Assembly (NCBI GenBank): GCA_963841445.1
Contig: CAWJCP010000007.1
Coordinates: 1 to 64,000, forward strand
Source of the DNA: Mayfieldus sp963841445
GTDB taxonomy: Bacteria; Actinomycetota; Thermoleophilia; Solirubrobacterales; 70-9
Direction: 5' to 3'
Length of the DNA: 64,000 bases
The position numbers and the translations under genes were made by a program. This document shows, piece by piece, positions 12,031 to 23,891 of the stretch. The notes beneath the pieces are model-generated. The model was not told where the DNA came from. It worked only from the letters and a program-made list of their open reading frames with translations, and ran no database searches. The first letter of the stretch is position 1, and every line of letters starts with the position of its first letter.

Positions 12031-12113
12031 GTGCGCCGATAGCGCAATTTGCACGTCAGCTGTTAGCACTCTCTCGCCCTGCCCACCCACAGAACGACAA
12101 ACTTTACGCACCT

Positions 12114-14228
<2,115 letters not shown>

Positions 14229-14359
14229 TCACCACCACCAGCCGGACGCGTCGCCTACGGCGACACGCAGACTCATCTATATTTCCGAGGTTCGCCGCAA
14301 GGCGGAACGACGAACGCTGAACGCCGAGATTCGAAGCCAACCGAGCCCAAAGGAGAGAG
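14229..14359 (+). promoter_or_regulatory. tuf leader region
   Basis: This 131-nt gap holds an inverted repeat (gtcgcc-tac-ggcgac) near 14250, a TATATT that could be a -10 box near 14279, a GNRA-like hairpin (gttcgcc-gcaa-ggcggaac, 14292-14310) and a strong ribosome-binding site AAAGGAGAGAG just before the tuf ATG. It suggests that tuf also has its own promoter. Confidence 0.4.
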
Positions 14360-15544
<1,185 letters not shown>

Positions 15545-15550
15545 CCACGG

Positions 15551-15574
15551 AGGGCGGACCTAGGTCCGCCCTTT
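15551..15574 (+). terminator. terminator-like palindrome after tuf
   Basis: A perfect 22-nt palindrome (agggcggacct and its complement) begins 7 nt after the tuf stop and runs into a short T-run. It probably separates tuf from the S10 block. Confidence 0.65.
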
Positions 15575-15618
15575 CGCCGTCCAAAGAGGCGGCGAGACAA
15601 CTGCAAGTACATACGACC

Positions 15619-15653
15619 GGGGCGGCGCCCCACCGATTCAGGGGCGGCGCCCC
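15619..15653 (+). repeat. duplicated GC hairpin in the rpsJ leader
   Basis: The 13-mer ggggcggcgcccc occurs twice (15619-15631 and 15641-15653), 9 nt apart. Each copy can fold into a 5-bp stem. They lie 33-67 nt upstream of rpsJ and could be an S10-operon leader element; there is no U-tract after them. Confidence 0.5.
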
Positions 15654-15685
15654 TTCCGCGCGATAAGGACCAGGAAGAAAACCAA

Positions 15686-16006
15686 GTGTCAGCCATAGCG
15701 GCCCAGAAGATCCGCATCAGATTGAAGGCGTATGACCACGACGCCATAGATCGCGCTGCCCGCGAGATCGTCGAGACCGCGGAGCGCACCGGCGCGACCG
15801 TCTCCGGTCCGGTCCCGCTGCCGACCGAGAAGAACGTCTACTGCGTGATCCGCTCACCGTTCAAGGACAAGGACTCGCGCGAGCACTTCGAGATCCGCAC
15901 CCACAAGCGGCTGATCGACATCAACCAGCCGACGCCGAAGACCGTCGACTCGCTGCAGCGCCTCGACGCGCTGCCGGCCGGCGTCGACATCGAGATCAGG
16001 TTGTAG
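15686..16006 (+). CDS. rpsJ: 30S ribosomal protein S10
   Basis: This 106-aa S10 (GTG start) opens the S10 block. S10 sits in the 30S head and also binds NusB in antitermination. The core QKIRIRLKAYDHDAID, FEIRTHKRLIDI and C-terminal PAGVDIEIRL are canonical. The start follows an AGGAAGAAAA stretch. The next gene, rplC, is 9 nt away. Confidence 0.98.
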   Translation: MSAIAAQKIRIRLKAYDHDAIDRAAREIVETAERTGATVSGPVPLPTEKNVYCVIRSPFKDKDSREHFEIRTHKRLIDINQPTPKTVDSLQRLDALPAGVDIEIRL

Positions 16007-16015
16007 GCCACGAGC

Positions 16016-16642
16016 ATGCCGGCGATCATCGGACGCAAGCTGGGAATGACCCAGGTCTTCGGCGAGGACGGCACCGTCACGCCCGTCACCGTGATCGAGG
16101 CCGGGCCCTGCCCGGTGACCGCGATCCGCGATCCCGAAAGGGACGGATACGCGGCGGTCCAGCTCGCTTTCGACGAGGTCGGCGAGCGCAAGCTGAGCAA
16201 GGCCGAGCTCGGCCACCTCCGCAAGGCCGGCGCCGGCACCCAGCGCACCCTGGTCGAGTTCCGCGACGCCGAGCTCGGCGGCGAGGAGGACCCGAAGATC
16301 GGCGACACCGTGACCGTCGAGTCCTTCGAGCCCGGCCAGGCCGTCAAGGTGTCGGGGGTCGGGATCGGCAAGGGCTTCGCGGGGACGATCAAGCGTCACA
16401 ACTTCCATCGCGGGCCGGTCAGCCACGGCTCCCACAACGTTCGCGCTCCCGGTTCGATCGGCGCCAGCGCCGACCCCGCGCGGGTCTTCAAGGGAACCCG
16501 GATGCCGGGCCGACTTGGTGGCGGCCGGGTCACCCAGCTCGGCCTCGAGGTCGTCCAGGTCGATCCGGAGCGCAACCTGCTGCTGGTCAAGGGCTCGGTT
16601 CCGGGCTCGCGCAATAGCGTCGTCGAGGTGCGCGGTGAGTAA
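16016..16642 (+). CDS. rplC: 50S ribosomal protein L3
   Basis: L3 is a 208-aa early-assembly protein whose loop reaches the peptidyl-transferase centre. It starts MPAIIGRKLGMTQVF. The conserved KGFAGTIKRHNF and GSIGASADPARVFKG-type loops (~120-160) are present, as is GRLGGGRVT. Its 3' end overlaps rplD by 8 nt. Confidence 0.98.
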   Translation: MPAIIGRKLGMTQVFGEDGTVTPVTVIEAGPCPVTAIRDPERDGYAAVQLAFDEVGERKLSKAELGHLRKAGAGTQRTLVEFRDAELGGEEDPKIGDTVTVESFEPGQAVKVSGVGIGKGFAGTIKRHNFHRGPVSHGSHNVRAPGSIGASADPARVFKGTRMPGRLGGGRVTQLGLEVVQVDPERNLLLVKGSVPGSRNSVVEVRGE

Positions 16643-17252
16643 AGCCATCGTGCTCGGCAAGACGACGAAGGCGGACCTGCCGGCGGAGCTCTTCGGCGAG
16701 TCCCTGCACCGTTCGCTCTTGCACGAGGCCGCCACCGCCGACCTCGCCGCTCGACGCCGCGGCACCGCCTCGACCCTGCGCCGCGGCGAGATCTCGATGA
16801 CGACCGCCAAGGCGTGGCGCCAGAAGGGCACCGGCCGGGCTCGGGTCGGGGCGCTGAGCTCGCCGACCCGGACGGGCGGCGGCGTAGCCTTCGGGCCGAA
16901 GCCGCGCCATTACACCGTGAAGGTGAACCGCAAGGCGCGCCGCCGGGCCCTGCGCTCGGCGCTCTCCGTCCACGCCGAGCGCGAGAGCGTCGCGCTGCTC
17001 GACGCCGCCGCGTACGATGAGCCCTCGACCAAGAAGGCCGCCGAGGCGCTGGGCAAGTGGGGCGCCGCGCGCCCAACTCTGGTCGTGCTGGAGCAGGCGG
17101 AGACCGGGGCGGTGCGCAGCTTTCGCAACATCGAGCGAGTCTCGGTCGCCGAGGCGAGCGCCGTCGGAGTCGCCGAGCTGATCGGCGCCGCCTCGATCGT
17201 CGTCTCCGAGAAGGCGCTGGAGATCCTCGGCGCCCGGGGAGGCAACAGGTGA
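16635..17252 (+). CDS. rplD: 50S ribosomal protein L4
   Basis: L4 is a 205-aa protein lining the exit tunnel. GTG 16635 lies within the end of rplC and gives VSKAIVLGKTTKADLPAELF, the expected N-terminus. The tunnel loop region WRQKGTGRARVG (~57-68) and the GGGVAFGPKPRHY motif are present. It is translationally coupled to rplC by overlap and to rplW by a 1-nt overlap. Confidence 0.97.
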   Translation: MSKAIVLGKTTKADLPAELFGESLHRSLLHEAATADLAARRRGTASTLRRGEISMTTAKAWRQKGTGRARVGALSSPTRTGGGVAFGPKPRHYTVKVNRKARRRALRSALSVHAERESVALLDAAAYDEPSTKKAAEALGKWGAARPTLVVLEQAETGAVRSFRNIERVSVAEASAVGVAELIGAASIVVSEKALEILGARGGNR

Positions 17253-17548
17253 TGGAGTCGCGAACCGTGATCATCCGCCCGGTCATCTCGGAGAAGAGCT
17301 ACGCGCTCATCGCCGAGGGCAAGTACACCTTCCGGGTTCACGAGCGGGCCAACAAGACCCAGATCGCGCATGCCGTCGAGGACGCCTTCGGGGTCGGCGT
17401 GGCCTCGGTGCGAACCGCCAAGGTGCGCGCGAAGCCGAAGCGCCGCGGCCTGCACTCCGGCACGAGCCGCGCCTGGAAGAAGGCGGTCGTTCAGCTGGCG
17501 CCCGGGCAGCGCATCGAGCTGTTCGAGGGAGCGGCGGCGGAGGGTTGA
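17252..17548 (+). CDS. rplW: 50S ribosomal protein L23
   Basis: L23 is a 98-aa protein at the tunnel exit and docking site for trigger factor and SRP. ATG 17252 overlaps the rplD stop (TGATG). It starts MESRTVIIRPVISEKSYAL with the usual YTFRVHERANKTQI strand. The C-terminal KKAVVQLAPGQRIELFEG is standard. Confidence 0.97.
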   Translation: MESRTVIIRPVISEKSYALIAEGKYTFRVHERANKTQIAHAVEDAFGVGVASVRTAKVRAKPKRRGLHSGTSRAWKKAVVQLAPGQRIELFEGAAAEG

Positions 17549-17633
17549 TGATGCGCGGAGCCGCAGCCACAGACGCAACACGACGGCCGCGCGTGTACGC
17601 GACGGCGACGCGTCGGGCTGGTGATTTGCTCTA

Positions 17634-18476
17634 GTGGCCAACCGACGGACAAAGCCGACCAGCCCGGGGCGTCGCTTCGCGACTTATCCGCTGCGCGAGC
17701 CGCTCACTTCGAGCGAGCCCGAGAAGTCACTTACCAAGGGGGTGCGCAAGTCCGGTGGGCGCAATTCCTACGGGCGGGTCACCAGCCGCCACCGCGGCGG
17801 CGGCGCCAAGCGTCGCTACAGGCGCATCGACTTCAAGCGCCGCAAGGACGGCGTTCCGGCCAAGGTGGCCGCGATCGAGTACGACCCGAACCGCAGCTGC
17901 TACATCGCGCTGCTGCATTACGCGGACGGCGAGAAGAGCTACATCCTCGCCCCGCAGCAGCTCTCGGTCGGCGACGAGGTCGAATCCGGCGCCGGGGCCG
18001 ACATCCGCGCCGGAAACGCGCTCGCCTTGAGCGCGATCCCGACCGGGACCGTCGTCCATAACGTCGAGCTTCTGCCCGGGCAGGGCGGTCGCCTCGGTCG
18101 CGCCGCCGGCACCGCGATCCAGGTCGTCGCCAAAGAGGGCTCGATGGTCTCCCTGCGGCTTCCGTCCTCGGAGGTGCGGATGGTGCAGGCGAGCTGCCGC
18201 GCGACGGTTGGCTCGCTCTCCAACTCCGAGCACCAGAACATCAAGCTCGGCAAGGCGGGACGCAGCCGCCACAAGGGCCGCCGTCCCCAGACTCGCGGCG
18301 TGGCGATGAACCCGGTCGATCATCCGCACGGCGGAGGCGAGGCTCATCACACGCCCGGTGGGCATCCTGTGACCCCTTGGGGCAAGCCGACGCTCGGCTA
18401 CCGGACCCGAAAGAAGGGCAAGGGGTCGAGCCGCTACATCGTGCGACCGCGACGGCGCGGAAAGAAGAAGCGTTAG
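17634..18476 (+). CDS. rplB: 50S ribosomal protein L2
   Basis: L2 is a 280-aa protein essential for subunit joining and near the peptidyl-transferase centre. GTG 17634 starts VANRRTKPTSPGRRF. The RNA-binding domain holds RHRGGGAKRRYRRIDF, and the C-terminal conserved loop is GVAMNPVDHPHGGGE with its histidine (~230). The 85-nt gap before it contains only a small GC hairpin and no ORF. Confidence 0.98.
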   Translation: MANRRTKPTSPGRRFATYPLREPLTSSEPEKSLTKGVRKSGGRNSYGRVTSRHRGGGAKRRYRRIDFKRRKDGVPAKVAAIEYDPNRSCYIALLHYADGEKSYILAPQQLSVGDEVESGAGADIRAGNALALSAIPTGTVVHNVELLPGQGGRLGRAAGTAIQVVAKEGSMVSLRLPSSEVRMVQASCRATVGSLSNSEHQNIKLGKAGRSRHKGRRPQTRGVAMNPVDHPHGGGEAHHTPGGHPVTPWGKPTLGYRTRKKGKGSSRYIVRPRRRGKKKR

Positions 18477-18478
18477 CG

Positions 18479-18757
18479 ATGGGACGCTCGACCAAGAAGG
18501 GACCCTGGGCGGAGGAGCGACTGCTCGGCAGGATCGCGCAGATGAACGACGCCGGACAGAAGCAGATGGTCAAGACCTGGTCGCGGACCTCGACGATCTT
18601 TCCGGAGATGGTCGGGCACACGATCGCGGTGCACGACGGCCGTAAGCACGTGCCGGTGTTCATCTCCGAGTCGATGGTCGGCCACAAGCTGGGCGAGTTC
18701 GCCCCCACCCGTACCTTCCGCGCCCACTCGGGCGCCGACTCGAAGCGGGAGGACTAG
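18479..18757 (+). CDS. rpsS: 30S ribosomal protein S19
   Basis: S19 is a 92-aa protein of the 30S head that partners S13. ATG 18479 lies 2 nt after rplB. MGRSTKKGPW, the RTSTIFPEMVGHTIAVH core and the end GEFAPTRTFRAHSG are canonical. It abuts rplV with no gap. Confidence 0.98.
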   Translation: MGRSTKKGPWAEERLLGRIAQMNDAGQKQMVKTWSRTSTIFPEMVGHTIAVHDGRKHVPVFISESMVGHKLGEFAPTRTFRAHSGADSKRED

Positions 18758-19369
18758 ATGCCCGAGGACGAGAAGACCAGCAGCTCAGGCAGCCAGGGCG
18801 AGGAGGCCAAGGGTTCGCGCAAGCCCAGCCGCAAGGCCCCAACGAAGGCCTCGGGCGGGGCCAAGAAGGGCGAGGGCAAAAAGGGCGGAGCGCGCAAGCC
18901 GGCCGCCAAGAAGGCCGCGTCCGAGAATCCGAAGTCCGAGACGAAGCCAAAACCGAAGTCCGAGTCGAAGGCGAGGCCGAAGGCAGAGCCGAAGCCGAAG
19001 CCGGTCGAAAAGGCCCCGCCGTCGGCGCCGATAGTGCGCGCCAGCGCCCGCTATGTCCGCACGGCGCCCCGCAAGGCGCGGCTCGTCGCCGACCAGGTCC
19101 GCGGCCTGCAGATCGACCGCGCCCGGGCGCTGCTGCAGTTCTCGTCGCGCTCGGCCGCGCGCGACATCCAAAAGCTGATCGACTCCGCCGCCTCCAACGC
19201 CGAGAACAACCACGAGCTGGTCGCCGACGACATGAAAGTTGTCGAGATCACCGTCGACGAGGGGCCGACGCTGCGCCGGTACCGCCCGCGGGCGCTCGGC
19301 CGCGCGACTCGAATCAACAAGCGCACCAGCCACATTTCGGTCGCGCTCAGCCCCGAGGAGGAGAGTTGA
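18758..19369 (+). CDS. rplV: 50S ribosomal protein L22 with long basic N-terminal extension
   Basis: The L22 core (~91-203) is normal, with ASARYVRTAPRKARLVADQVRG and the tunnel hairpin RRYRPRALGRATRI. It is preceded by about 90 residues rich in Lys, Ala, Pro and Ser, including short KPKPKSE-like repeats. Usual L22 is ~110-130 aa; this one is 203. ATG 18758 follows the rpsS stop directly, and the extension has coding-like composition in the same frame, so a later start is unlikely. Confidence 0.95.
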   Translation: MPEDEKTSSSGSQGEEAKGSRKPSRKAPTKASGGAKKGEGKKGGARKPAAKKAASENPKSETKPKPKSESKARPKAEPKPKPVEKAPPSAPIVRASARYVRTAPRKARLVADQVRGLQIDRARALLQFSSRSAARDIQKLIDSAASNAENNHELVADDMKVVEITVDEGPTLRRYRPRALGRATRINKRTSHISVALSPEEES

Positions 19370-19430
19370 TCGCCTCCCCGGCCAAGCACGTCTGGATGAC
19401 GTCCCACTCGGCCAGGAAGGCGGTCAACTA

Positions 19431-20144
<714 letters not shown>

Positions 20145-20179
20145 CGGTGACTCCTCTCACCACAGCACACCTCGGCCGG

Positions 20180-20269
20180 CTGCAAACCGGCGCTGACCTT
20201 TGTCGTCGCTCGCACGCGTGCCCGCGGGCACGCCACGCTTGCTGCGTCCTGGGTCAGCTTGGTTTTCGC
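20180..20269 (+). repeat. structured repeat, copy A
   Basis: This 90-nt copy is the shortest and most divergent. It begins CTGCAAACC, carries hairpin cgtgc-ccgcgg-gcacg (20217-20232), then CTTGCTGCGTCC, and ends GGTTTTCGC. It fills much of the 163-nt rpsC-rplP gap, in the middle of an otherwise tightly packed operon. Confidence 0.7.
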
Positions 20270-20307
20270 ACGGCCGAGTCGCGCTGCGCCGGAAGGAGGC
20301 ACCGCTC

Positions 20308-20727
20308 ATGCTGATGCCGAAGCGGGTCAAGTACCGCAAGCAGATGCGCGGCCGGATGCGCGGCTACTCGAAGGGCGGCACCACGGTCGCCTTCGGGGAA
20401 TACGGGCTGAAGGCGCTGGAGCGCGGCTGGATCACAAATCGCCAGATCGAGGCGGCGCGGATCGCGATGACGCGCAAGATCAAGCGCGGCGGCAAGGTCT
20501 GGATCAACGTCTTTCCCGACAAGCCGGTGACCAAGAAGCCCGCGGAGACCCGGATGGGCTCCGGCAAGGGCAACCCGGAGGGCTGGGTTGCGGTGGTGAA
20601 GCCGGGCCGGGTGATGTTCGAGCTGGCGGGCGTGCCCGAGGACCTTGCCAGCGAGGCGATGCGCCTCGCCGGGACCAAGCTGCCAATCAAGACCAAGATT
20701 GTGAGCCGCGAGGGTCTGGAGCAGTGA
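20308..20727 (+). CDS. rplP: 50S ribosomal protein L16
   Basis: L16 is a 139-aa protein near the A site. An in-frame upstream start exists, but ATG 20308 is preceded by GGAAGGAGG (20291-20299) and gives MLMPKRVKYRKQMRGRM, the family start. KGGTTVAFGEYGLKALERGW and MGSGKGNPEGWVAVVKPG are present. It overlaps rpmC by GTGA. Confidence 0.97.
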   Translation: MLMPKRVKYRKQMRGRMRGYSKGGTTVAFGEYGLKALERGWITNRQIEAARIAMTRKIKRGGKVWINVFPDKPVTKKPAETRMGSGKGNPEGWVAVVKPGRVMFELAGVPEDLASEAMRLAGTKLPIKTKIVSREGLEQ

Positions 20728-20939
20728 AAGGCGCCGAGGCCCATAACCTCAAGGACGACGAGCTGGTGGCGAGGCTGCGCGACGCCAAGGAGGAAGCGTT
20801 CAACCTGCGCTTCCGCCACTCGACCGGGGAGCTCGAGGACACCTCCCGGGTCGGCGCCGCCCGGCGCGACGTGGCGCGCCTGCTCACGGTCGCGCGCCAG
20901 CGTGGCATCGACGTGGATACGGAGCTGAGACGACGCTGA
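20724..20939 (+). CDS. rpmC: 50S ribosomal protein L29
   Basis: L29 is a 71-aa tunnel-exit protein. GTG 20724 overlaps the rplP stop. It has the normal helical hairpin: NLKDDELVARLRDAKEEAFNL, then the FRHSTGELEDTSRVGAARRD turn and a basic C-terminus. It overlaps rpsQ by 1 nt (TGATG). Confidence 0.96.
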   Translation: MKGAEAHNLKDDELVARLRDAKEEAFNLRFRHSTGELEDTSRVGAARRDVARLLTVARQRGIDVDTELRRR

Positions 20940-21661
20940 TGACTGAAGAAGATAAGACAAAGCAAGAAGAGCCAGCCGAGGACGCCGCAGCAGAAGCCGC
21001 CCCCGGACCGACCGAGGACGCTGCAGCTGATGCGGACCCCGACACGCCCGGTAGCGAAGCTGAGGACGTGGCGGGCGGTGATGCTGTCGAAGAGGCTCCT
21101 GCCGAGAAGGCGGCGGAAGAGGCACCTGTCGAAGAGGCTCCTGCCGAGGAGCAGACGGAAGAGGCATCTGTCGAAGAGGCTGCCGAGGAGCCCGAAGCCG
21201 ACCCTGAATCTGATCTGCCGTGGAAGGCCCGCCGCCGCCTGGAGCGCTCGCGCCGGCCGGCCGAGCCGGCTCCGCAGCGCAGCCCCGCGGAGCGCCAGGG
21301 CGAGCGCCGCGAGCGGCGCGCCGGCGACGCCACCCTGCGTCGTCGCTACCGCCAGTCGCGGCGGGCCAAGAAGGGCGCGCCTCGGGCCGGGACACCGGCC
21401 GCCGAGCGTCGTCCCAATCCCGCCAAGGTCCGCCAGGGGATCGTCGTCTCCGACGCCGGGGACAAGACGATCACGGTGCGGATAGACATCGCGCGGCGCC
21501 ATCCGACCTACGAGAAGATCGTGCGCCGGTCGCGCACCCTGCGCGCCCACGACGAGGCCAACGAGGCGGGCCAGGGCGACGTCGTCCGGGTCATAGAGAC
21601 CCGCCCGATCTCACGCAGCAAGCGGTGGCGGCTGATCGAAGTGGTGGAGAAGGCCCGATGA
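20939..21661 (+). CDS. rpsQ: 30S ribosomal protein S17 with ~160-residue N-terminal extension
   Basis: The last ~77 residues (164-240) are a normal S17: RQGIVVSDAGDKTITVRI, the YEKIVRRSRTLRAHDE strand and GDVVRVIETRPISRSKRW. Before it lie ~90 very acidic Glu/Ala residues with EEAPxEE-type repeats, then ~65 Arg-rich residues. S17 is usually ~80-90 aa. ATG 20939 overlaps the rpmC stop and no closer start has a ribosome-binding site, so the extension appears to be translated. Residues ~33-47 match a segment in the S5 tail. Confidence 0.93.
   Translation: MTEEDKTKQEEPAEDAAAEAAPGPTEDAAADADPDTPGSEAEDVAGGDAVEEAPAEKAAEEAPVEEAPAEEQTEEASVEEAAEEPEADPESDLPWKARRRLERSRRPAEPAPQRSPAERQGERRERRAGDATLRRRYRQSRRAKKGAPRAGTPAAERRPNPAKVRQGIVVSDAGDKTITVRIDIARRHPTYEKIVRRSRTLRAHDEANEAGQGDVVRVIETRPISRSKRWRLIEVVEKAR
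21035..21079 (+). repeat. 45-nt segment shared with rpsE (copy 1)
   Basis: This 45-nt stretch within the rpsQ extension matches 25469-25513 in rpsE at 39 of 45 positions without gaps. It is read in the same frame (DPDTPGSEAEDVAGG here, DPGTPGREADDVPGG there). Confidence 0.75.
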
Positions 21662-21723
21662 ACCTCACCGCCTCCACGCACCGGTGGATGACGCTGCAGG
21701 TTGAGACCGAGAGGCTCATCTGA

Positions 21724-22092
21724 GTGATCCAGCAGGAAACGAAAGTCAAGGTCGCCGACAACTCCGGAGCAAGGGAATTGCTCTGCATTCGTGTCAAGGG
21801 CGGGTCGCACCGTCGCTATGCCGGGGTCGGTGACGTGATAACCGCGACCGTCAAGCAGGCGAGCCCGCATGGCGGCGTCCGCAAGGGCGAGGTCGTGCAG
21901 GCCGTCGTGGTCAGGACCCGCAAGCAACTCGGGCGCCCTGACGGCACCTATATCGCCTTCGACGAGAACGCCGTCGTGCTGATCGATCCGCAGAACAATC
22001 CGCGCGGAACCCGAATCTTCGGGCCGGTTGCCCGCGAGCTGCGCGACCGCAACTTCATGCGCATCGTCTCGCTGGCCCCGGAGGTCTTGTGA
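21724..22092 (+). CDS. rplN: 50S ribosomal protein L14
   Basis: L14 is a 122-aa intersubunit-bridge protein. GTG 21724 gives VIQQETKVKVADNSGARELLCIRV, the standard start. The middle and end (VVVRTRKQLGRPDGTY, GTRIFGPVARELRDRNFMRI) are canonical. The 62-nt gap after rpsQ shows nothing recognisable. Confidence 0.98.
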   Translation: MIQQETKVKVADNSGARELLCIRVKGGSHRRYAGVGDVITATVKQASPHGGVRKGEVVQAVVVRTRKQLGRPDGTYIAFDENAVVLIDPQNNPRGTRIFGPVARELRDRNFMRIVSLAPEVL

Positions 22093-22153
22093 TGGCGTCG
22101 AGCGCAGCGCGAAGCCCGATTGCGAGGCGACAGGCTGGTGGGGGTGCTTGGGC

Positions 22154-22489
22154 GTGAAGCCGCTGCGGATTCACAGCGGCGACCACGTGACGGTGACCTC
22201 GGGCAAGGACCGAGGCAAGAGCGGACGCGTGCTGCGCACCGAACCGAAGCGCCGCTTCGTCTACGTCGAGGGACTCAACATGGTCAAGCGCCACGAGCGC
22301 CCGCGCTCGGTCAAGGATGCCTCGAAGGGGGGCGAGGTCGGCGGGATCGTCGACAAGGAGGGCCCGATTCATGCCTCCAACGTGATGCTGCTCGATCCCA
22401 AGGACAACAAGCCGACCCGGGTCGGTATCCGGCGCCAGGACGGCAAGCGGGAGCGCTTCTCGAAGCGGACGGGGGAGGCGATCGACTGA
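22154..22489 (+). CDS. rplX: 50S ribosomal protein L24
   Basis: L24 is a 111-aa assembly-initiator protein. GTG 22154 gives VKPLRIHSGDHVTVTSGKDRGKSG, with the KOW motif at ~10-35. The EGLNMVKRHERP segment and the MLLDPKDNKPTRVG region are present. It overlaps rplE by 1 nt. The 61-nt gap before it holds no gene. Confidence 0.97.
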   Translation: MKPLRIHSGDHVTVTSGKDRGKSGRVLRTEPKRRFVYVEGLNMVKRHERPRSVKDASKGGEVGGIVDKEGPIHASNVMLLDPKDNKPTRVGIRRQDGKRERFSKRTGEAID

Positions 22490-23304
22490 TGGAAGCGGGG
22501 ACCCAAGCACCGGCCCAGGTGGCGCCGCCGCCGCGTCTCCGGGAGCGCTACGAGCAGGAGGTGCTTCCGGCGCTGACCAGCAAGTTCGGATACTCGACCC
22601 GGATGCAGGCGCCGCGGGTTCAGAAGATCACCCTCAACATGGGGATCGGCGAAGCGAAGCAGGACGACAAGATCCTCGAGGCGGCAACGGAGCAGTTGGC
22701 CACGATCGCCGGTCAGCAGCCCAACGTGCGGCGGGCCCGCCGGTCGATCGCCTCCTTCAAGGTCCGCGAGGGGATGCCGGTCGGAGTCTCGGTGACCCTG
22801 CGGCGGGCCCGCATGTGGGAGTTCCTTGACAGGTTGATGTCGATCGCGATCCCCCGCATCCGCGACTTCCGGGGGCTCAACCCGCGTTCCTTCGACGGCC
22901 GCGGCAACTACTCGATGGGAGTCCGCGAGCAGCTCATCTTTCCGGAGATCGACTATGACTCGATCGACGAGGTGCGCGGTTTGGACGTCACGATCACGAC
23001 CAGCGCCGCCACCGACGAAGAGGCCTTCGAGCTCTTGCTCGGGCTCGGCATGCCGTTCGCCGAGCAGGGCCGTCCGGGGGCCCGCGACCTCGAGGCGGAA
23101 GCCGAGGAGGAGCGCCGCCGCGAGGAGGCGCGCCAACGGGCCGAGGCCGAGCAGGCCGCCCTGGAGCAGCTCAAGGAAGAGAACCCCGAGGCTTACGAGA
23201 AGCGGGTTCGCGAGGAGGAGGAGGGCACCGAAGGCGAAGAAGGGGCCGAAGGAGCTGCGGCGGCCTCGGAGGGTGAATCGAAAGAGCCAGAAAGCGAGGA
23301 GTAG
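22489..23304 (+). CDS. rplE: 50S ribosomal protein L5 with acidic C-terminal extension
   Basis: Residues ~15-195 are a normal L5 (5S-rRNA and P-site tRNA contacts): RVQKITLNMGIGEAKQD, RRARRSIASFKVREGMPVG, FPEIDYDSID, DVTITTSAATDEEAFELL. About 75 extra residues follow (~197-271), rich in Glu, Ala and Arg, predicted helical/coiled and then disordered. L5 is usually ~180 aa. The frame stays open to a normal stop 6 nt before rpsZ. Confidence 0.96.
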   Translation: MEAGTQAPAQVAPPPRLRERYEQEVLPALTSKFGYSTRMQAPRVQKITLNMGIGEAKQDDKILEAATEQLATIAGQQPNVRRARRSIASFKVREGMPVGVSVTLRRARMWEFLDRLMSIAIPRIRDFRGLNPRSFDGRGNYSMGVREQLIFPEIDYDSIDEVRGLDVTITTSAATDEEAFELLLGLGMPFAEQGRPGARDLEAEAEEERRREEARQRAEAEQAALEQLKEENPEAYEKRVREEEEGTEGEEGAEGAAAASEGESKEPESEE

Positions 23305-23310
23305 GAGCAA

Positions 23311-23496
23311 GTGGCAAAGACTTCCCAGAAAGTGCGCCAGCAGCGCAAGCCCAAGTACAAGTCCCGGGCTTACAACCGCTGCCGTCGATGCGGTCGTCCG
23401 CGCGCCTATTACCGCAAGTTCGGCCTCTGTCGGATCTGCCTGCGCGAGGCGGCCCACGAGGGCTACGTCCCGGGAATGACAAAGTCGAGCTGGTGA
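23311..23496 (+). CDS. rpsZ: 30S ribosomal protein S14, type Z
   Basis: This is a 61-aa zinc-binding S14. The zinc ligands C24, C27, C40 and C43 are intact (NRCRRCGRP...GLCRICLR). The end is PGMTKSSW. It is the only S14 in the window. The stop overlaps the rpsH start (TGATG). Confidence 0.98.
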   Translation: MAKTSQKVRQQRKPKYKSRAYNRCRRCGRPRAYYRKFGLCRICLREAAHEGYVPGMTKSSW

Positions 23497-23891
23497 TGCT
23501 TACCGATCCGATAGCCGATTACCTGACCAGGATCCGCAACGCGGTCCGGGCCGGCCAGGACGACGTCGAGATTCCCGCCTCCGGTCTGAAGCTGGAGATC
23601 TCGCGAATCCTCAAGGAGCAGGGCTATATCGCCGACTACGGCTCCGAGCCGGGCCGGGTCGGCGAGTTGATCAAGATCCGCCTCAAGTACACAGAGGCGC
23701 GCCGGCCGGTGATCACCGGCCTGGAGCGAGTCTCGCGACCGGGGCGACGCCGCTACGTGGACCGCACCGAGGTGCCGCGCGTGCACGGCGGCACCGGGAC
23801 GGCGATCGTGACCACCTCGCATGGGGTGATGACCGGCCACGAGGCGACGGCGAAGGGCGTCGGCGGCGAGGTCGTCGCGTACATCTGGTGA
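23496..23891 (+). CDS. rpsH: 30S ribosomal protein S8
   Basis: S8 is a 131-aa central-domain assembly protein. ATG 23496 gives MLTDPIADYLTRIRNAVRAGQ. The C-terminal motif GTAIVTTSHGVMTGHEA and end GGEVVAYIW are canonical. The stop overlaps the rplF GTG (GTGA). Confidence 0.98.
   Translation: MLTDPIADYLTRIRNAVRAGQDDVEIPASGLKLEISRILKEQGYIADYGSEPGRVGELIKIRLKYTEARRPVITGLERVSRPGRRRYVDRTEVPRVHGGTGTAIVTTSHGVMTGHEATAKGVGGEVVAYIW

Noticed and set aside
12063..12071. TTAGCACTC, a half-site of the CIRCE (HrcA) operator, before fusA
   Set aside because: The second half GAGTGCTAA is absent at the expected 9-nt spacing.
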